A DNA stretch of 64,000 nt from Ideonella oryzae (GCF_024055665.1 NZ_JAMXMC010000006.1:1-64000); one strand, 5' to 3'; counted from the stretch's first letter, positions 39,967 to 48,804 are shown. Numbers and translations are program-made. Notes: a model not told the origin generated them from the sequence alone.

Positions 39967-42015
39967 TCACAGGGGCGCCACCTCCACCAGGCAGTCGTAG
40001 AAGCACGGGGCCTCGCCCAGGTCGGTCAGACGCTGGTGGGTCAGCTGGTTGACGTTGGTGCCGTTGCGACCCAGCTTGCGCCACCACACGCCCAGGCCGT
40101 TCACCACACCCGGCCGGGCGCGCGGGCTGACACGGGCCACGCAGTGGTACTCGCCCCGGTCGTTGAAGACCCGCACCGGCTGGCCGTCGGCCAGACCGCG
40201 GGCCTGGGCATCGGCCGCGCAGATCTCCAGCAGCGGCTCGCCTTCGATGTCGCGCAGGCTCTTGACGTTGACGAAGCTGGAGTTGAGGAAGTTGCGCGCC
40301 GGCGGCGAGATCATGGCCAGCGGGTAGCGCTGCGCCAGCGCCGGATCGCGCTCGGCGCTCTCGTGGTTGGGCACATGGTCGGGCAGCGGCAGGCCGGGCG
40401 CGCAGGCGCGGGCCTTGCCGCTGGGGGTGAAGAAGCGGCCCTCGGCGAACGGTGCCTCGGGCACCGGCAGCTTGAGCCAGCCCACGCGGCGCAGCTCGTC
40501 GAAGTCCACCTCGAAGGCCTGACGGGCCAGACTCAAGTCGTCGTCCTGGAAGCAGGGCTCGTCAAAGCCCATGCGCGCGGCCAGCTGACGGAAGATCTCG
40601 GCGTTGGAGCGCGCCTGCCCGGCCGGCGGCAGCGCCGGCTCGTTGATCAGCAGGTAGGTGTGGCCGTAGCTGGCGTGCACGTCCCAGTGTTCCAGCTGGG
40701 TGGTGGCAGGCAGCACGTAGTCGGCATGGTCCGCGGTGTCGGTCAGGAAGTGCTCGAGCACCACGGTGAAGAGGTCCTCACGGCGGAAGCCCGCCACCAC
40801 CTTGGCCGATTCGGGCGCCACCGCCACCGGGTTGCTGTTGTAGACGACCAGGGCCTCGATCTTCGGCCCGAAGGCGGGCGAGGCCTCGCGCAGCAGATCG
40901 TCGCCGATGGTGCTCATGTTGATGCTGCGCGGCTGGCGGCCGGCCAGCAGGTCCGGGCGCTCCAGCGCTCGGTTGCGGAAGGGCTTGTTCCAGCCGGAGG
41001 CCGACAGCAGCAGGCCCCCGGCCCGGTGGCGCCAGGCCCCCACCAGGCAGGGCAGCAGTGCGATCAGCCGGGCGGCGTTGCCGCCACCGGCCACGCGCTG
41101 CATGCCGTAGTTCAGGCGGATGGCCGCCGGGGCGGTGCTGCCATAGTCGCGCGCCAGGCCGCGCACCTCGTCGGCGCTGATGCCGCAGACCTCGGCCGCG
41201 CGCTCGGGCGGCCACTGCAGCGCACGCTCGCGCAGCGCGGGCCAGCCTTCCACATGCCGGGCCAGGTAGTCGTGGTCCAGCCAGTCGTTCACCACCAGCT
41301 CGTGCATCAGGCCCAGGGCCAGGGCGCTGTCGGTGCCGGGCCGCAGGGCGATGTGCTGGTGACACTTCTCGGCCGTCTCGGTGCGCCGCGGGTCGATCGC
41401 GATCAGCTTGGCGCCGCCCCGCTTGGCCGCCTGGGCATAGGTCCAGAAGTGCAGGTTGGAGGCGATGGAGTTGCTGCCCCAGATCAGGATGAGGCGGCTC
41501 TCGGCGAAGTGTTCCAGGTGCATGCCCACGGTCGCACCGTAGGTCAGCGCCAGCCCGGTGGCCCCGGCTTCGGCACAGATGGTGCGGTTGAGCTGCGAGG
41601 CCCCCAGCCGGTGGAAGAAGCGGCCGGCCATGGCCTCGCCCTGCACGAAGCCCATGGTGCCCGCGTAGCTGTAGGGCAGGATGGCCTGCGGATCGCGCGC
41701 GGCGATGGCCTTCAGTCGCGCGGCGATGTCGTCCAGGGCCTCGTCCCAGCCCACCGGCTCGAACTGCCCGGAACCCTTGGGACCGACGCGGCGCAGGGGC
41801 TGCAACACCCGCTCGGGGTGGCTGTTGCGCTCGGCGTAACGGGAAACCTTGGTGCACAAGGCCCCGTGGGTGGTGGGGTGATCGGGTTCACCTTGCAGGC
41901 GGATCAGGCGCTCGCCTTCGACGGTCACGCGGATGGCGCAGGTGTCGGGACAGTCGTGCGGGCAGGCCACGTGGATCACACGCGTGGCGGCCGATGGATC
42001 ACGGGTCAGGCTCAT
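39967..42015 (-). CDS. Molybdopterin-containing oxidoreductase
   Basis: This 682-residue protein of the DMSO-reductase superfamily binds a bis-MGD molybdenum or tungsten cofactor. The amino-terminal 4Fe-4S site is C18, C22, C26 and C54 (C-x3-C-x3-C-x27-C). It continues with WGSNSIASNLHFW, AIDPRRTETAEKC and a C-terminal molybdopterin dinucleotide-binding domain (GVWWRKLGRNGTNVNQLT). It has no Tat signal, so it is cytoplasmic. The closest general types are formate-dehydrogenase-like or assimilatory enzymes with a single subunit. The substrate is unknown and no partner subunits lie nearby. It is divergent from the binding-protein gene. Confidence 0.93.
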   Translation of the reverse strand: MSLTRDPSAATRVIHVACPHDCPDTCAIRVTVEGERLIRLQGEPDHPTTHGALCTKVSRYAERNSHPERVLQPLRRVGPKGSGQFEPVGWDEALDDIAARLKAIAARDPQAILPYSYAGTMGFVQGEAMAGRFFHRLGASQLNRTICAEAGATGLALTYGATVGMHLEHFAESRLILIWGSNSIASNLHFWTYAQAAKRGGAKLIAIDPRRTETAEKCHQHIALRPGTDSALALGLMHELVVNDWLDHDYLARHVEGWPALRERALQWPPERAAEVCGISADEVRGLARDYGSTAPAAIRLNYGMQRVAGGGNAARLIALLPCLVGAWRHRAGGLLLSASGWNKPFRNRALERPDLLAGRQPRSINMSTIGDDLLREASPAFGPKIEALVVYNSNPVAVAPESAKVVAGFRREDLFTVVLEHFLTDTADHADYVLPATTQLEHWDVHASYGHTYLLINEPALPPAGQARSNAEIFRQLAARMGFDEPCFQDDDLSLARQAFEVDFDELRRVGWLKLPVPEAPFAEGRFFTPSGKARACAPGLPLPDHVPNHESAERDPALAQRYPLAMISPPARNFLNSSFVNVKSLRDIEGEPLLEICAADAQARGLADGQPVRVFNDRGEYHCVARVSPRARPGVVNGLGVWWRKLGRNGTNVNQLTHQRLTDLGEAPCFYDCLVEVAPL

Positions 42016-42082
42016 CCCGGCATGATGTCACAGCCGGTCACACAAGCCTGCGGTTCCCTCCTGCCCGAAACGTCAACATCGC

Positions 42083-42107
42083 CTGACCTTTTGCAACAAT
42101 CGGTCAG
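42083..42107. promoter_or_regulatory. Inverted repeat in the divergent oxidoreductase/binding-protein region
   Basis: CTGACC (42083-42088) and GGTCAG (42102-42107) form a six-base inverted repeat with a 13-base spacer, central in the 123-base gap between two divergent genes. It looks like a dimeric regulator site. The gap also holds AT-rich sequence (TTTTGCAACAAT) in the spacer. Confidence 0.35.
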
Positions 42108-42138
42108 CTCCAAAAGGGCATCACGTTCAGGGAAGTTC

Positions 42139-43278
42139 ATGCACGCAGTCAACCGCCGTACCGTTCTTCAACGCAGCGCCGCCCTGGGGGTGGCCGCAGC
42201 CCTCCCCACGGGGGTGCTCGCCCAGGCCCGCGAGGGGCGCATCGTGCTGGGCCAGTCGGCCGCGCTCACCGGCCCGGCAGCCCAACTGGGCCTGCAGTTC
42301 AACCGTGGCGCCCGTCTGGTCTTCGACAAGGTCAATGCCAGCGGCGGCGTGGCCGGCGCACAGATCGAGTTGCGTGCGCTGGACGACGGTTACGAGCCCG
42401 AGCGCTGCCGGCTCAACACCGAGCGCTTCCTGTCCGACGAGGTGTTCGCCCTGTTCGGCTATGTGGGCACCCCCACCACGCTGGCGGCGCTGCCCCTGTT
42501 GACGGCCGCCAAGGTGCCCTTGGTCGCCCCGCTGACCGGCGCGATGGGGCTGCGCAACCCCTTCAACCGCAACGTCTTCCACATCCGGGCCTCCTACGAG
42601 GACGAGACGGCGCTCATCGTCAAGCACCTCACCCAGCTGGGCCTGAAGAAGATCGGCGTGTTCCGCCAGAACGACAGCTACGGCCAGGCCGGCCTGGACG
42701 GCGTGACCAAGGCGCTGCAATCACGGCAGTTGAGCCCGGTGGCCGTGGGCACGGTGGAGCGCAACAGCAGCGACGTGGCCGCCGCCGTCAAGACGCTGAC
42801 CGCAGCCCGCCCGGACGCCATCGTGCTGATCAGCGCCTACGGCAGCTGCGCCGCCTTCATCCGCGCCGCCCGCCAGGCCGGCTACGGCGGCACCTTCTTC
42901 AACGTGTCCTTCGTGGGCACGCAGGCGCTGTCCGACGCCCTGGGTCCCGATGCTCGGGGGGTGATGGTCACCCAGGTGGTGCCCAGCCCCTTCTCCACGA
43001 CCAGTGGCATCGTGCGCGACTACCTGGCCGCCCTGAAGGCCGCGGACCCCAAGCTCAAGCCCAACTACACCAGCCTGGAGGGCTACATCGCCGCGCGCGT
43101 GCTGGTGGACGGCCTGAGTCGTGGCGGCCGCGGGCGGGATGGCCTGGTCAGCGGCCTCGAAAGCCTGGGGACGCTGCAGCTGGGCGGCTTCCCGCTGAGT
43201 TTCAGCGCCCGGGACCACGTGGGCTCGCATTTCGTGGAAGTCACCATGCTCACAGGGGATGGCGGCGTGCGCACCTGA
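42139..43278 (+). CDS. ABC transporter substrate-binding protein (branched-chain amino acid type)
   Basis: This 379-residue periplasmic binding protein of the LivJ-like class starts with NRRTVLQRSAAL, a twin-arginine-like signal peptide ending in LAQ at about residue 29. The two-lobe fold follows: VLGQSAALTGPAAQLGLQF, GYVGTPTTLAALPLL, KIGVFRQNDSYGQAGLDGV and SYGSCAAFIRAARQAG-like segments. It has no permease or ATPase gene beside it, so it is an orphan binding protein. The ATG at 42139 has CAGGGAAG before it; the much longer open frame upstream is antisense to the oxidoreductase and is not coding. Confidence 0.92.
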   Translation: MHAVNRRTVLQRSAALGVAAALPTGVLAQAREGRIVLGQSAALTGPAAQLGLQFNRGARLVFDKVNASGGVAGAQIELRALDDGYEPERCRLNTERFLSDEVFALFGYVGTPTTLAALPLLTAAKVPLVAPLTGAMGLRNPFNRNVFHIRASYEDETALIVKHLTQLGLKKIGVFRQNDSYGQAGLDGVTKALQSRQLSPVAVGTVERNSSDVAAAVKTLTAARPDAIVLISAYGSCAAFIRAARQAGYGGTFFNVSFVGTQALSDALGPDARGVMVTQVVPSPFSTTSGIVRDYLAALKAADPKLKPNYTSLEGYIAARVLVDGLSRGGRGRDGLVSGLESLGTLQLGGFPLSFSARDHVGSHFVEVTMLTGDGGVRT

Positions 43279-43323
43279 AGTGACACCCGGCTAAGATCCT
43301 CGACCCCCGACCCGGAGATTCCC

Positions 43324-44529
43324 ATGACCCTGCTGGCCGACCTCCAAGCGCAAGCAGACGATTTCGTCGCGCTGCGACGCGACATCCACGCCCATCCCGA
43401 GCTCTGCTTCGAGGAGCACCGCACGGCCGAACTGGTGGCCCGCCAGCTGGAGGGCTGGGGCATCGAGGTGCACCGCGGACTGGGCCGCACCGGGGTGGTG
43501 GGCATCCTGCGTCGCGGCAGCAGCGGGCGCACGCTGGGTCTGCGGGCCGACATGGACGCCCTGCCGATCACCGAGCGCAACAGCTTTGCCCACGCCAGCC
43601 GCCATCCCGGCAAGATGCACGCCTGCGGCCACGACGGCCACACCACCATGCTGCTGGCCGCGGCCCGCCACCTGGCGCGCCATGGCCGCTTTGACGGCAC
43701 GGTGTACCTGGTGTTCCAACCCGCGGAGGAAGGCGGCGGCGGCGCGCGCGAGATGATCGCCGACGGCCTGTTCGAACGCTTTCCGATGGAGGCCATCTTC
43801 GGCCTGCACAACTGGCCCGGCATCCCCAGCGGCCACTTCGCCGTCTGCAAGGGGCCGATCATGGCCTCCAGCAACGAGTTCCGCATCGTGATCCGCGGCA
43901 AGGGGGCCCATGCCGCCCTGCCCCACCTGGGCATCGACCCGGTGCCGGTGGCCTGTCAGATGGTGCAGGCCTTCCAGACCATCGTGACGCGCAACAAGAA
44001 GCCGCTGGACACGGCCGTGATCTCGGTGACGATGATCCACACCGGCGAGGCCTCGAACGTGGTGCCGGACCACTGCGAGATCCAGGGCACGGTGCGCACC
44101 TTCTCCACCGGGGTGCTGGACCTGATCGAGCGCCGCATGGGCGAGATCGCTGAACACACCGCAGCGGCGTTCGGGGCGACGGCCGAATTCCACTTTCACC
44201 GCAACTACCCGCCCACGGTCAACCACGACCGCGAAGTCACCTTCCTGCGCGACGTGATGCGCGAGGTGGCCGGGCCGGACCACACCCTGGAGATGGAGCC
44301 GGCGATGACCGCCGAGGACTTCAGCTTCTTCCTGGAGAAGACGCCCGGCGCCTACTTCATGATCGGCAATGGCAGCGGGGAACACCGCACGCCCCACGAC
44401 GGGACGGCGCGACAGGTGGGGCCATGCACGCTGCACAACCCGCACTACGACTTCAACGACGCGCTGATCCCTCAGGGCGCCGCGCTGTGGGTCCGGCTCA
44501 CGGAGCGCTGGCTGGCCAGCGCCGCCTGA
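43324..44529 (+). CDS. M20 family amidohydrolase (hippurate hydrolase-like)
   Basis: This 401-residue di-metal amidohydrolase/aminoacylase has metal ligands C101, H103 in HACGHDGHTTML, the E135-E136 pair in FQPAEEGGGG, H162 in GLHNWPG and a final histidine in LHNPHYDFND. The inserted dimerisation domain begins near residue 185 (IRGKGAHAALPHLG). Family members cleave N-acyl amino acids, hippurate or IAA conjugates; the substrate cannot be chosen here. It follows the orphan binding protein by 45 bases and may share its transcript. Confidence 0.95.
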   Translation: MTLLADLQAQADDFVALRRDIHAHPELCFEEHRTAELVARQLEGWGIEVHRGLGRTGVVGILRRGSSGRTLGLRADMDALPITERNSFAHASRHPGKMHACGHDGHTTMLLAAARHLARHGRFDGTVYLVFQPAEEGGGGAREMIADGLFERFPMEAIFGLHNWPGIPSGHFAVCKGPIMASSNEFRIVIRGKGAHAALPHLGIDPVPVACQMVQAFQTIVTRNKKPLDTAVISVTMIHTGEASNVVPDHCEIQGTVRTFSTGVLDLIERRMGEIAEHTAAAFGATAEFHFHRNYPPTVNHDREVTFLRDVMREVAGPDHTLEMEPAMTAEDFSFFLEKTPGAYFMIGNGSGEHRTPHDGTARQVGPCTLHNPHYDFNDALIPQGAALWVRLTERWLASAA

Positions 44530-44553
44530 GCCGGAAAGCCCGCAGGCTCAGGC
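44524..44553. terminator. Bidirectional hairpin after the M20 gene
   Basis: GCCTGAGCC (44524-44532) and GGCTCAGGC (44545-44553) form a perfect nine-pair stem with a 12-base loop. It overlaps the stop codons of the M20 gene and the convergent small gene. It has no U-tract, so it is probably a shared but weak terminator. Confidence 0.45.
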
Positions 44554-44913
44554 CATCACGTCGATCGAGCCTGCCGAGGTGGCCATGCTCTCGGCACCCG
44601 TCGGCACCGGGTCGCTCACCGGCGGCAGCGGTTGCCGGCTGGCACGGAGTTCCTTGATCGCATCGGCGGCCACCGACTTGGCGCCCTGGACATCGCCCTG
44701 GGCCAGGGCCTTGCCCACCTGCGCAAAGGCACCATCCGGATTCCAGGTGGCGTTGGGCGGCGGGTTCTTCAGGATGTCCTTGTAGGCATCCTTGGCGGCA
44801 TCCAGATCGCCCTGGCGCAGGGCCTTGCCCAGTTGATGGAACTGCTTGGCGGTGTCGGCCACACTCGAGGACGACCAATCCACGGCACCACTGCTGACAG
44901 CAGAAACAGACAT
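44548..44913 (-). CDS. Small protein with two internal helix repeats, function unknown
   Basis: This 121-residue product contains an internal duplication: residues ~25-47 (FHQLGKALRQGDLDAAKDAYKDI) correspond to ~63-88 (FAQVGKALAQGDVQGAKSVAADAI). Each unit is a helix pair of the form LGKAL-x-QGD-x2-xAK. The ends are serine-rich and disordered. It has no signal peptide. Similar repeats, as I remember them, occur in short uncharacterised proteobacterial proteins. The function is not known. It is convergent with the M20 gene, and the 267 bases upstream (44914-45180) hold no other gene. Confidence 0.7.
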   Translation of the reverse strand: MSVSAVSSGAVDWSSSSVADTAKQFHQLGKALRQGDLDAAKDAYKDILKNPPPNATWNPDGAFAQVGKALAQGDVQGAKSVAADAIKELRASRQPLPPVSDPVPTGAESMATSAGSIDVMA

Positions 44914-45180
44914 GTGAACTCCCTGGTGGCGACAGCCGGCCCGGACACCGGACCTGTTTCACTGCGCCTGTCGGCATGGTGGAAGAGAAACCCTGAGCAC
45001 AAACGGGGAAACAAAACCGACATCACGGCGGAGTTCAGACCTGTCAACCCCGACCACCTCGGCACAGGATTCACCCCCGGCATGTCCTGAATTGGCTGCA
45101 ACTGGTCCCACCACGGCCTGCACCCGCAAGACATCGCCAGACACCATGGCGATCACTGCCCTTCATCCAAGGTGATCACC

Positions 45181-45762
45181 ATGTCCTCTCCTGACACTGC
45201 TGTGCTGCTCATCGATGTCCAGGCCTCCTTCACGGCCCGGCCTTATTGGTCCACGGCCGAGCTACCGGCCTATCTGGACGCCACCCACCGCCTGTTGAAA
45301 GGCGCACAAGCCGCCGGATGGCCCATCGTCCAGGTCTTCCACACCGACGGCCCGGCCCAGGCAGACAACCCCTTTGCGCAAGCCAGCGGACTGGTGCGCC
45401 CCCTGCCCGGCCTGCCGGCCTTTGAGGCCGCATCGGTGGTGGAAAAGCACCGCCACAGCGCCCTGGTCGGCACGGGGCTGGGCAACTGGCTGCATGCACG
45501 GAAGCTGCGCCGGCTGATCGTGGCCGGCATCCGCACCGAGCAATGCTGCGAGACGACCACCCGCCACGCCAGTGACGAGGGCTGGGAGGTGGACTACGTG
45601 ACCGAAGCGACCCTGACCTTCGACATGGTGAGCCCGGCCGGCAACCTGATCACCGCGGCCCAGCTGCGTGAACGGACCGAGACCGTGCTGGCCGGGCGTT
45701 TTGCCACGGTCTGCAGCGTGACGCAGGCGCTGGCGCGGGCCGCCGCAGCGGAGGCCGCATGA
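45181..45762 (+). CDS. Isochorismatase-family cysteine hydrolase
   Basis: This 193-residue protein has the catalytic triad of the family: D12 in LLIDVQASF, K89 in VEKHRHSAL, and a cysteine (C122 or C123) in GIRTEQCCETT. Members hydrolyse nicotinamide, isochorismate or ureido compounds. The triad marks activity but not the substrate. The start is ATG 45181 with AAGGTG before it; a GTG three codons upstream is in frame. Its stop overlaps the next start by four bases, opening a three-gene coupled operon. Confidence 0.93.
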   Translation: MSSPDTAVLLIDVQASFTARPYWSTAELPAYLDATHRLLKGAQAAGWPIVQVFHTDGPAQADNPFAQASGLVRPLPGLPAFEAASVVEKHRHSALVGTGLGNWLHARKLRRLIVAGIRTEQCCETTTRHASDEGWEVDYVTEATLTFDMVSPAGNLITAAQLRERTETVLAGRFATVCSVTQALARAAAAEAA

Positions 45763-46388
45763 GGCAGGACCGCCGCCCCACGGACATCCTGTTGCTGATG
45801 TTCGACGAGGTCGAACTGCTGGACTTCGCCGGCCCCTACGAAGTCTTCACCACGGCAAACCGGGTGGCGCAGCGGGAGGCGCCGGATGTCCAGTCCTTCC
45901 GCCCACCCTTTCAGCTGCGCACCGCCTCGCCCGATGGGCGACCCGTGCGCGCCAGGGCCGGGCTGGGTCTGCAGCCGGACCTGGCACTGCCGGATGCGCC
46001 CCCACCCGACCTGCTGATCGTGCCCGGCGGTGTGGTGGACGGGCTGCAGCGCGACAGGGACTTTCTCGCCACCCTGCGCAGCCTGGGCCAGGGTGCCGGC
46101 TGGGTGGCCTCCATCTGCACCGGCGCCTTCCTGCTGGCGGATGCGGGCCTGCTGCGGGATGCCGAGGCCACCACACACTGGGAGGACCTCGAGGCCTTGG
46201 GCCGTCAGCACCCGCATCTGCGGCTGCGGCCCGACCGGCGCTGGGTGGACACCGGCCGGGTGCTCAGCTCGGCCGGCATCGCGGCAGGTCTGGACCTGAG
46301 CCTGCACCTGGTGCGACGATGCGCCGGTGTGGAACTGGCCCAGCGCACCGCCCGCCAGCTGGACTACCCATGGGATCCAACCGAATGA
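45759..46388 (+). CDS. DJ-1/PfpI family protein (GATase1-like)
   Basis: This 209-residue stand-alone DJ-1/PfpI domain has DILLLMFDEVELLDFAGPYE at the amino end, LLIVPGG, and the nucleophile elbow C120 in ASICTGAFLLADAGLL followed by ATTHWEDLE. It is related to isonitrile hydratases and to the ligand domain of GlxA-type regulators. It overlaps the genes on both sides by four bases. The next protein contains a related domain fused to a DNA-binding part, so one may be enzyme and the other sensor for the same compound. Confidence 0.92.
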   Translation: MRQDRRPTDILLLMFDEVELLDFAGPYEVFTTANRVAQREAPDVQSFRPPFQLRTASPDGRPVRARAGLGLQPDLALPDAPPPDLLIVPGGVVDGLQRDRDFLATLRSLGQGAGWVASICTGAFLLADAGLLRDAEATTHWEDLEALGRQHPHLRLRPDRRWVDTGRVLSSAGIAAGLDLSLHLVRRCAGVELAQRTARQLDYPWDPTE

Positions 46389-47407
46389 GCCCACCCAGGG
46401 ACCCCGTGAACCTCTGGTTCGTGGTGCTGCCCGACACCTTGCTGCTGGACCTGGCCGGTCCGGCCGAGGCGTTCCGCCTGGCCAACCAGCAGTGCGCCCG
46501 CCGAGGCCTGCCGCCGTCCTTTGCGATGCACTTCGTCAGCCCGGCCCCGCAGGCCGTCAGCTCCGTGGGCCTGGCACTGGAAGGACTGACCCCTCTGCCC
46601 AGCACGCTGCCGGCGCCCAGCTGGGTCTGGCTGCTGGGGCGCCCCGGCGAGGCCCGGGATGTCGTTCAGCAGGAGCCCGCCTGGCTGGCGACGAGAGACT
46701 GGCTGAATCGCACCCTGGGGCCGGCACTGGGTACTCCGGCCAGCCCGCACCGGCTGTTGACCGTCTGCTCGGGGGCCCTGCTGGCCGCAGACGCCGGCCT
46801 GCTGGCCCATCGCGAAGCAACCACCCACCACGAATTGCTGGACGACCTGGCCCGGCTGGCGCCGCACTGCAAAGTGCAAGGCAACCGCGTGTTTGTGCAG
46901 GATGGCCCTGTCTGGAGCAGTGCTGGCGTCACCGCGGGCATTGATCTGGCCCTGCACCTGATCGCCGAAGTGCTGGGGGAAGGACCGGCCTCAGCCGTCG
47001 CGCAGGTGATGGTGGTGTTCCACCGCCGCGGGCAGCAGGATCCAGAGCGCTCCCCGCTGCTGGCCGGACGGCGGCACCTGCACCCGGCGGTCCATGCCGT
47101 CCAGAACGCGGTGGTCGAAGCCCCGGGCGAGGACTGGAGCCTGGCGCGGATGGCGGCCTTGGCCCATGTCACCCCGCGCCACCTGACGCGGCTGTTCCAA
47201 CTGCATGCCGGGGTGTCGCCCCGCCAGCATGTCGAGCAGGTGCGCCTGGTGCTGGCCGGAGAGGCCCACACCGGCGGCATGACACGCGAACAGGCCGCCG
47301 AACTGGCCGGCTTCAGCTCGACCCGGCAGTGGCGTCGGGCCAGGACACGCCGGACAGATTCAGTCCCCGCGCCATCAGATCCTCGGCCAGACGTGCCGGC
47401 GAGGTGA
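46385..47407 (+). CDS. GlxA-type AraC-family regulator
   Basis: This 340-residue regulator has residues ~8-190 as a DJ-1/PfpI-like domain (C128 in LLTVCSGALLAADAGLL; ATTHHELLDDLA) and ~230-320 as an AraC helix-turn-helix (WSLARMAALAHVTPRHLTRL, FQLHAGVSPRQHVEQVRL, AAELAGFSSTRQWRRA). The end departs from the AraC pattern after the last helix and is arginine/proline-rich. Its final 95 bases overlap the convergent HAD gene. It probably controls its own operon with the isochorismatase and the DJ-1 protein. The start ATG at 46385 overlaps the previous stop. Confidence 0.88.
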   Translation: MSPPRDPVNLWFVVLPDTLLLDLAGPAEAFRLANQQCARRGLPPSFAMHFVSPAPQAVSSVGLALEGLTPLPSTLPAPSWVWLLGRPGEARDVVQQEPAWLATRDWLNRTLGPALGTPASPHRLLTVCSGALLAADAGLLAHREATTHHELLDDLARLAPHCKVQGNRVFVQDGPVWSSAGVTAGIDLALHLIAEVLGEGPASAVAQVMVVFHRRGQQDPERSPLLAGRRHLHPAVHAVQNAVVEAPGEDWSLARMAALAHVTPRHLTRLFQLHAGVSPRQHVEQVRLVLAGEAHTGGMTREQAAELAGFSSTRQWRRARTRRTDSVPAPSDPRPDVPAR

Positions 47408-48008
47408 AGCGCAGGGCCGGCAGCCCCAGCTGCGCGGCGGCCTCGATGTTCTCGACATGGTCGTCGATGAACAGCGCATCCCCCGGTGCCACGCCGAACC
47501 GGGCCAGCGCCAGCCGGAAGATGTCCAACCCCGGCTTGCCGGTCTTCACGCGGGCGGAGAAGACGCCGTCCTCGAACCAGGTCAGGAAGTCGTGGTGCTG
47601 TTCCAGATGACGGGCATAGGGCTCGGGCATGTTGGAGAGGAAGAACAGCCGATGCCCGGCGGCCTTCAGGGCCCGCAGGATGGCCACCGTGCCCCGCTGG
47701 GGTTCCAGTTCCAGAGGCACCGCCTCGATCACCGCCTGCACCTCCTCCCGGCTCAGTCCGGTGCGAGCGGCGATGCGGTCGCGGCACTCGTCGGCACTGA
47801 TCAGCCCGCTGTCGAAGGCCCCCCAGTCGCCCTGGTAGGCCTGGAAGAACTGGCGCTTCCAATGTTCGGCCTCTTCGGTCGAAGCGATGCGCCCAGGGAG
47901 CACCCGGGCCAGCAACTGGGCGGGCTGCCAGCGAAACAGCACGCCACCGAAATCGAAGATCAGGTGGGGGCTGCGAGTCCCCTCGTCAGCCCACTCAGAA
48001 GCTGGCAT
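47313..48008 (-). CDS. HAD-superfamily hydrolase (YihX-like)
   Basis: This 231-residue haloacid-dehalogenase-type phosphatase has the nucleophile D19 in LIFDFGGVLF, motif II in LFFLSNMPEPY, K in ARVKTGKPG and the acidic motif FIDDHVENIEAA. The DFGGVL form and helical cap resemble YihX-type glucose-1-phosphate phosphatases, so a sugar-phosphate substrate is likely but not proved. Its amino end overlaps the GH128 gene stop by 14 bases, suggesting cotranscription with it. Confidence 0.93.
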   Translation of the reverse strand: MPASEWADEGTRSPHLIFDFGGVLFRWQPAQLLARVLPGRIASTEEAEHWKRQFFQAYQGDWGAFDSGLISADECRDRIAARTGLSREEVQAVIEAVPLELEPQRGTVAILRALKAAGHRLFFLSNMPEPYARHLEQHHDFLTWFEDGVFSARVKTGKPGLDIFRLALARFGVAPGDALFIDDHVENIEAAAQLGLPALRFTSPARLAEDLMARGLNLSGVSWPDATAGSS

Positions 48009-48804
48009 ACACGCGTCCCAGAGGCGTCAGTGCCCCCTGGCTGTCCACCAGGCGCGAGGTCCGCACGGCCTCGCTGCCACTGCCACGCCCGGCGCCAAAC
48101 CAGGCATAGCGTTCCACGTAGGAGCGCTTCTCCAGTTCGGGAATCACCGCCTTCATGAAGGCCATGACCTGGTCCTCGGAATAGCGGTTGGTGCCGGCCT
48201 GGCGGGCGCTCCAGTCGGCCACGGCAAACTCGGTGATCCAGATCGGCTTGCGGTAGTGCTTGTAGACCGCGTCCAGACGCTGCAGGAATTTCTGGGGGTC
48301 GGGCGGACCGTAGAGGTGGATCGCCATGAAGTCCACGCGCAGATTGGAGGCCTTCGCGCGCTTCTCGAAACTCAGCGCCCAGCCCCCCAGCGGCGTGGCC
48401 GCGGCGGGCGAGCTGATGCGGGTGCCCAACTGGCTGAGCGTGGCCCAGGTGGCCGCCGCATCCTGCACCGACATGTTGGACTGCCCCACCTGATCGGGCT
48501 CATTGAGGGCCAGCAGCTCGGACGCCACAGGCTTGCCTTGCAGTGCGGAAATCTGGGTGTCCAGCCAACGTCCCCCCCAGACCATGGGGACGAACTTGGC
48601 CGACACCGGGTCGTTCATGGGTTGCGGGGTCCAGGTGTAGTACCAGCTCACCTTCAAGGCCTGCAACTGGGGGGCTCCGATGCGATCCTTCAATCCCACC
48701 CCTCGCTTGTCGCTGGCCATGGCCAGCCCCACGGCCAGCGCCATCACCACGCCCAGCAAAAGCCTCAGCCCGCCGCGGGCCGTCCGTCGTGTCAGTGCAT
48801 CCAT
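47995..48804 (-). CDS. GH128-type glycosyl hydrolase, secreted
   Basis: This 269-residue protein has a signal peptide (residues ~1-31, LRLLLGVVMALAVGLAMA) and then a (beta/alpha)8 glycosidase of the Asl1/GH128 family (PF11790). The acid/base is E102 in ALNEPDQ and the nucleophile is E192 in IWITEFAVADW, with WYYTWTP near the substrate site. Known members cleave beta-1,3-glucans. The ATG at 48804 gives the signal peptide; the longer frame runs over pgi. It lies 32 bases after pgi on the same strand. Confidence 0.92.
   Translation of the reverse strand: MDALTRRTARGGLRLLLGVVMALAVGLAMASDKRGVGLKDRIGAPQLQALKVSWYYTWTPQPMNDPVSAKFVPMVWGGRWLDTQISALQGKPVASELLALNEPDQVGQSNMSVQDAAATWATLSQLGTRISSPAAATPLGGWALSFEKRAKASNLRVDFMAIHLYGPPDPQKFLQRLDAVYKHYRKPIWITEFAVADWSARQAGTNRYSEDQVMAFMKAVIPELEKRSYVERYAWFGAGRGSGSEAVRTSRLVDSQGALTPLGRVYASF

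Noticed and set aside
40036-43278. A 1080-codon open frame on the plus strand, starting inside the antisense of the molybdoenzyme gene
   Set aside because: Only the part from 42139 encodes a recognisable protein (the binding protein). The rest is an antisense frame kept open by high GC.
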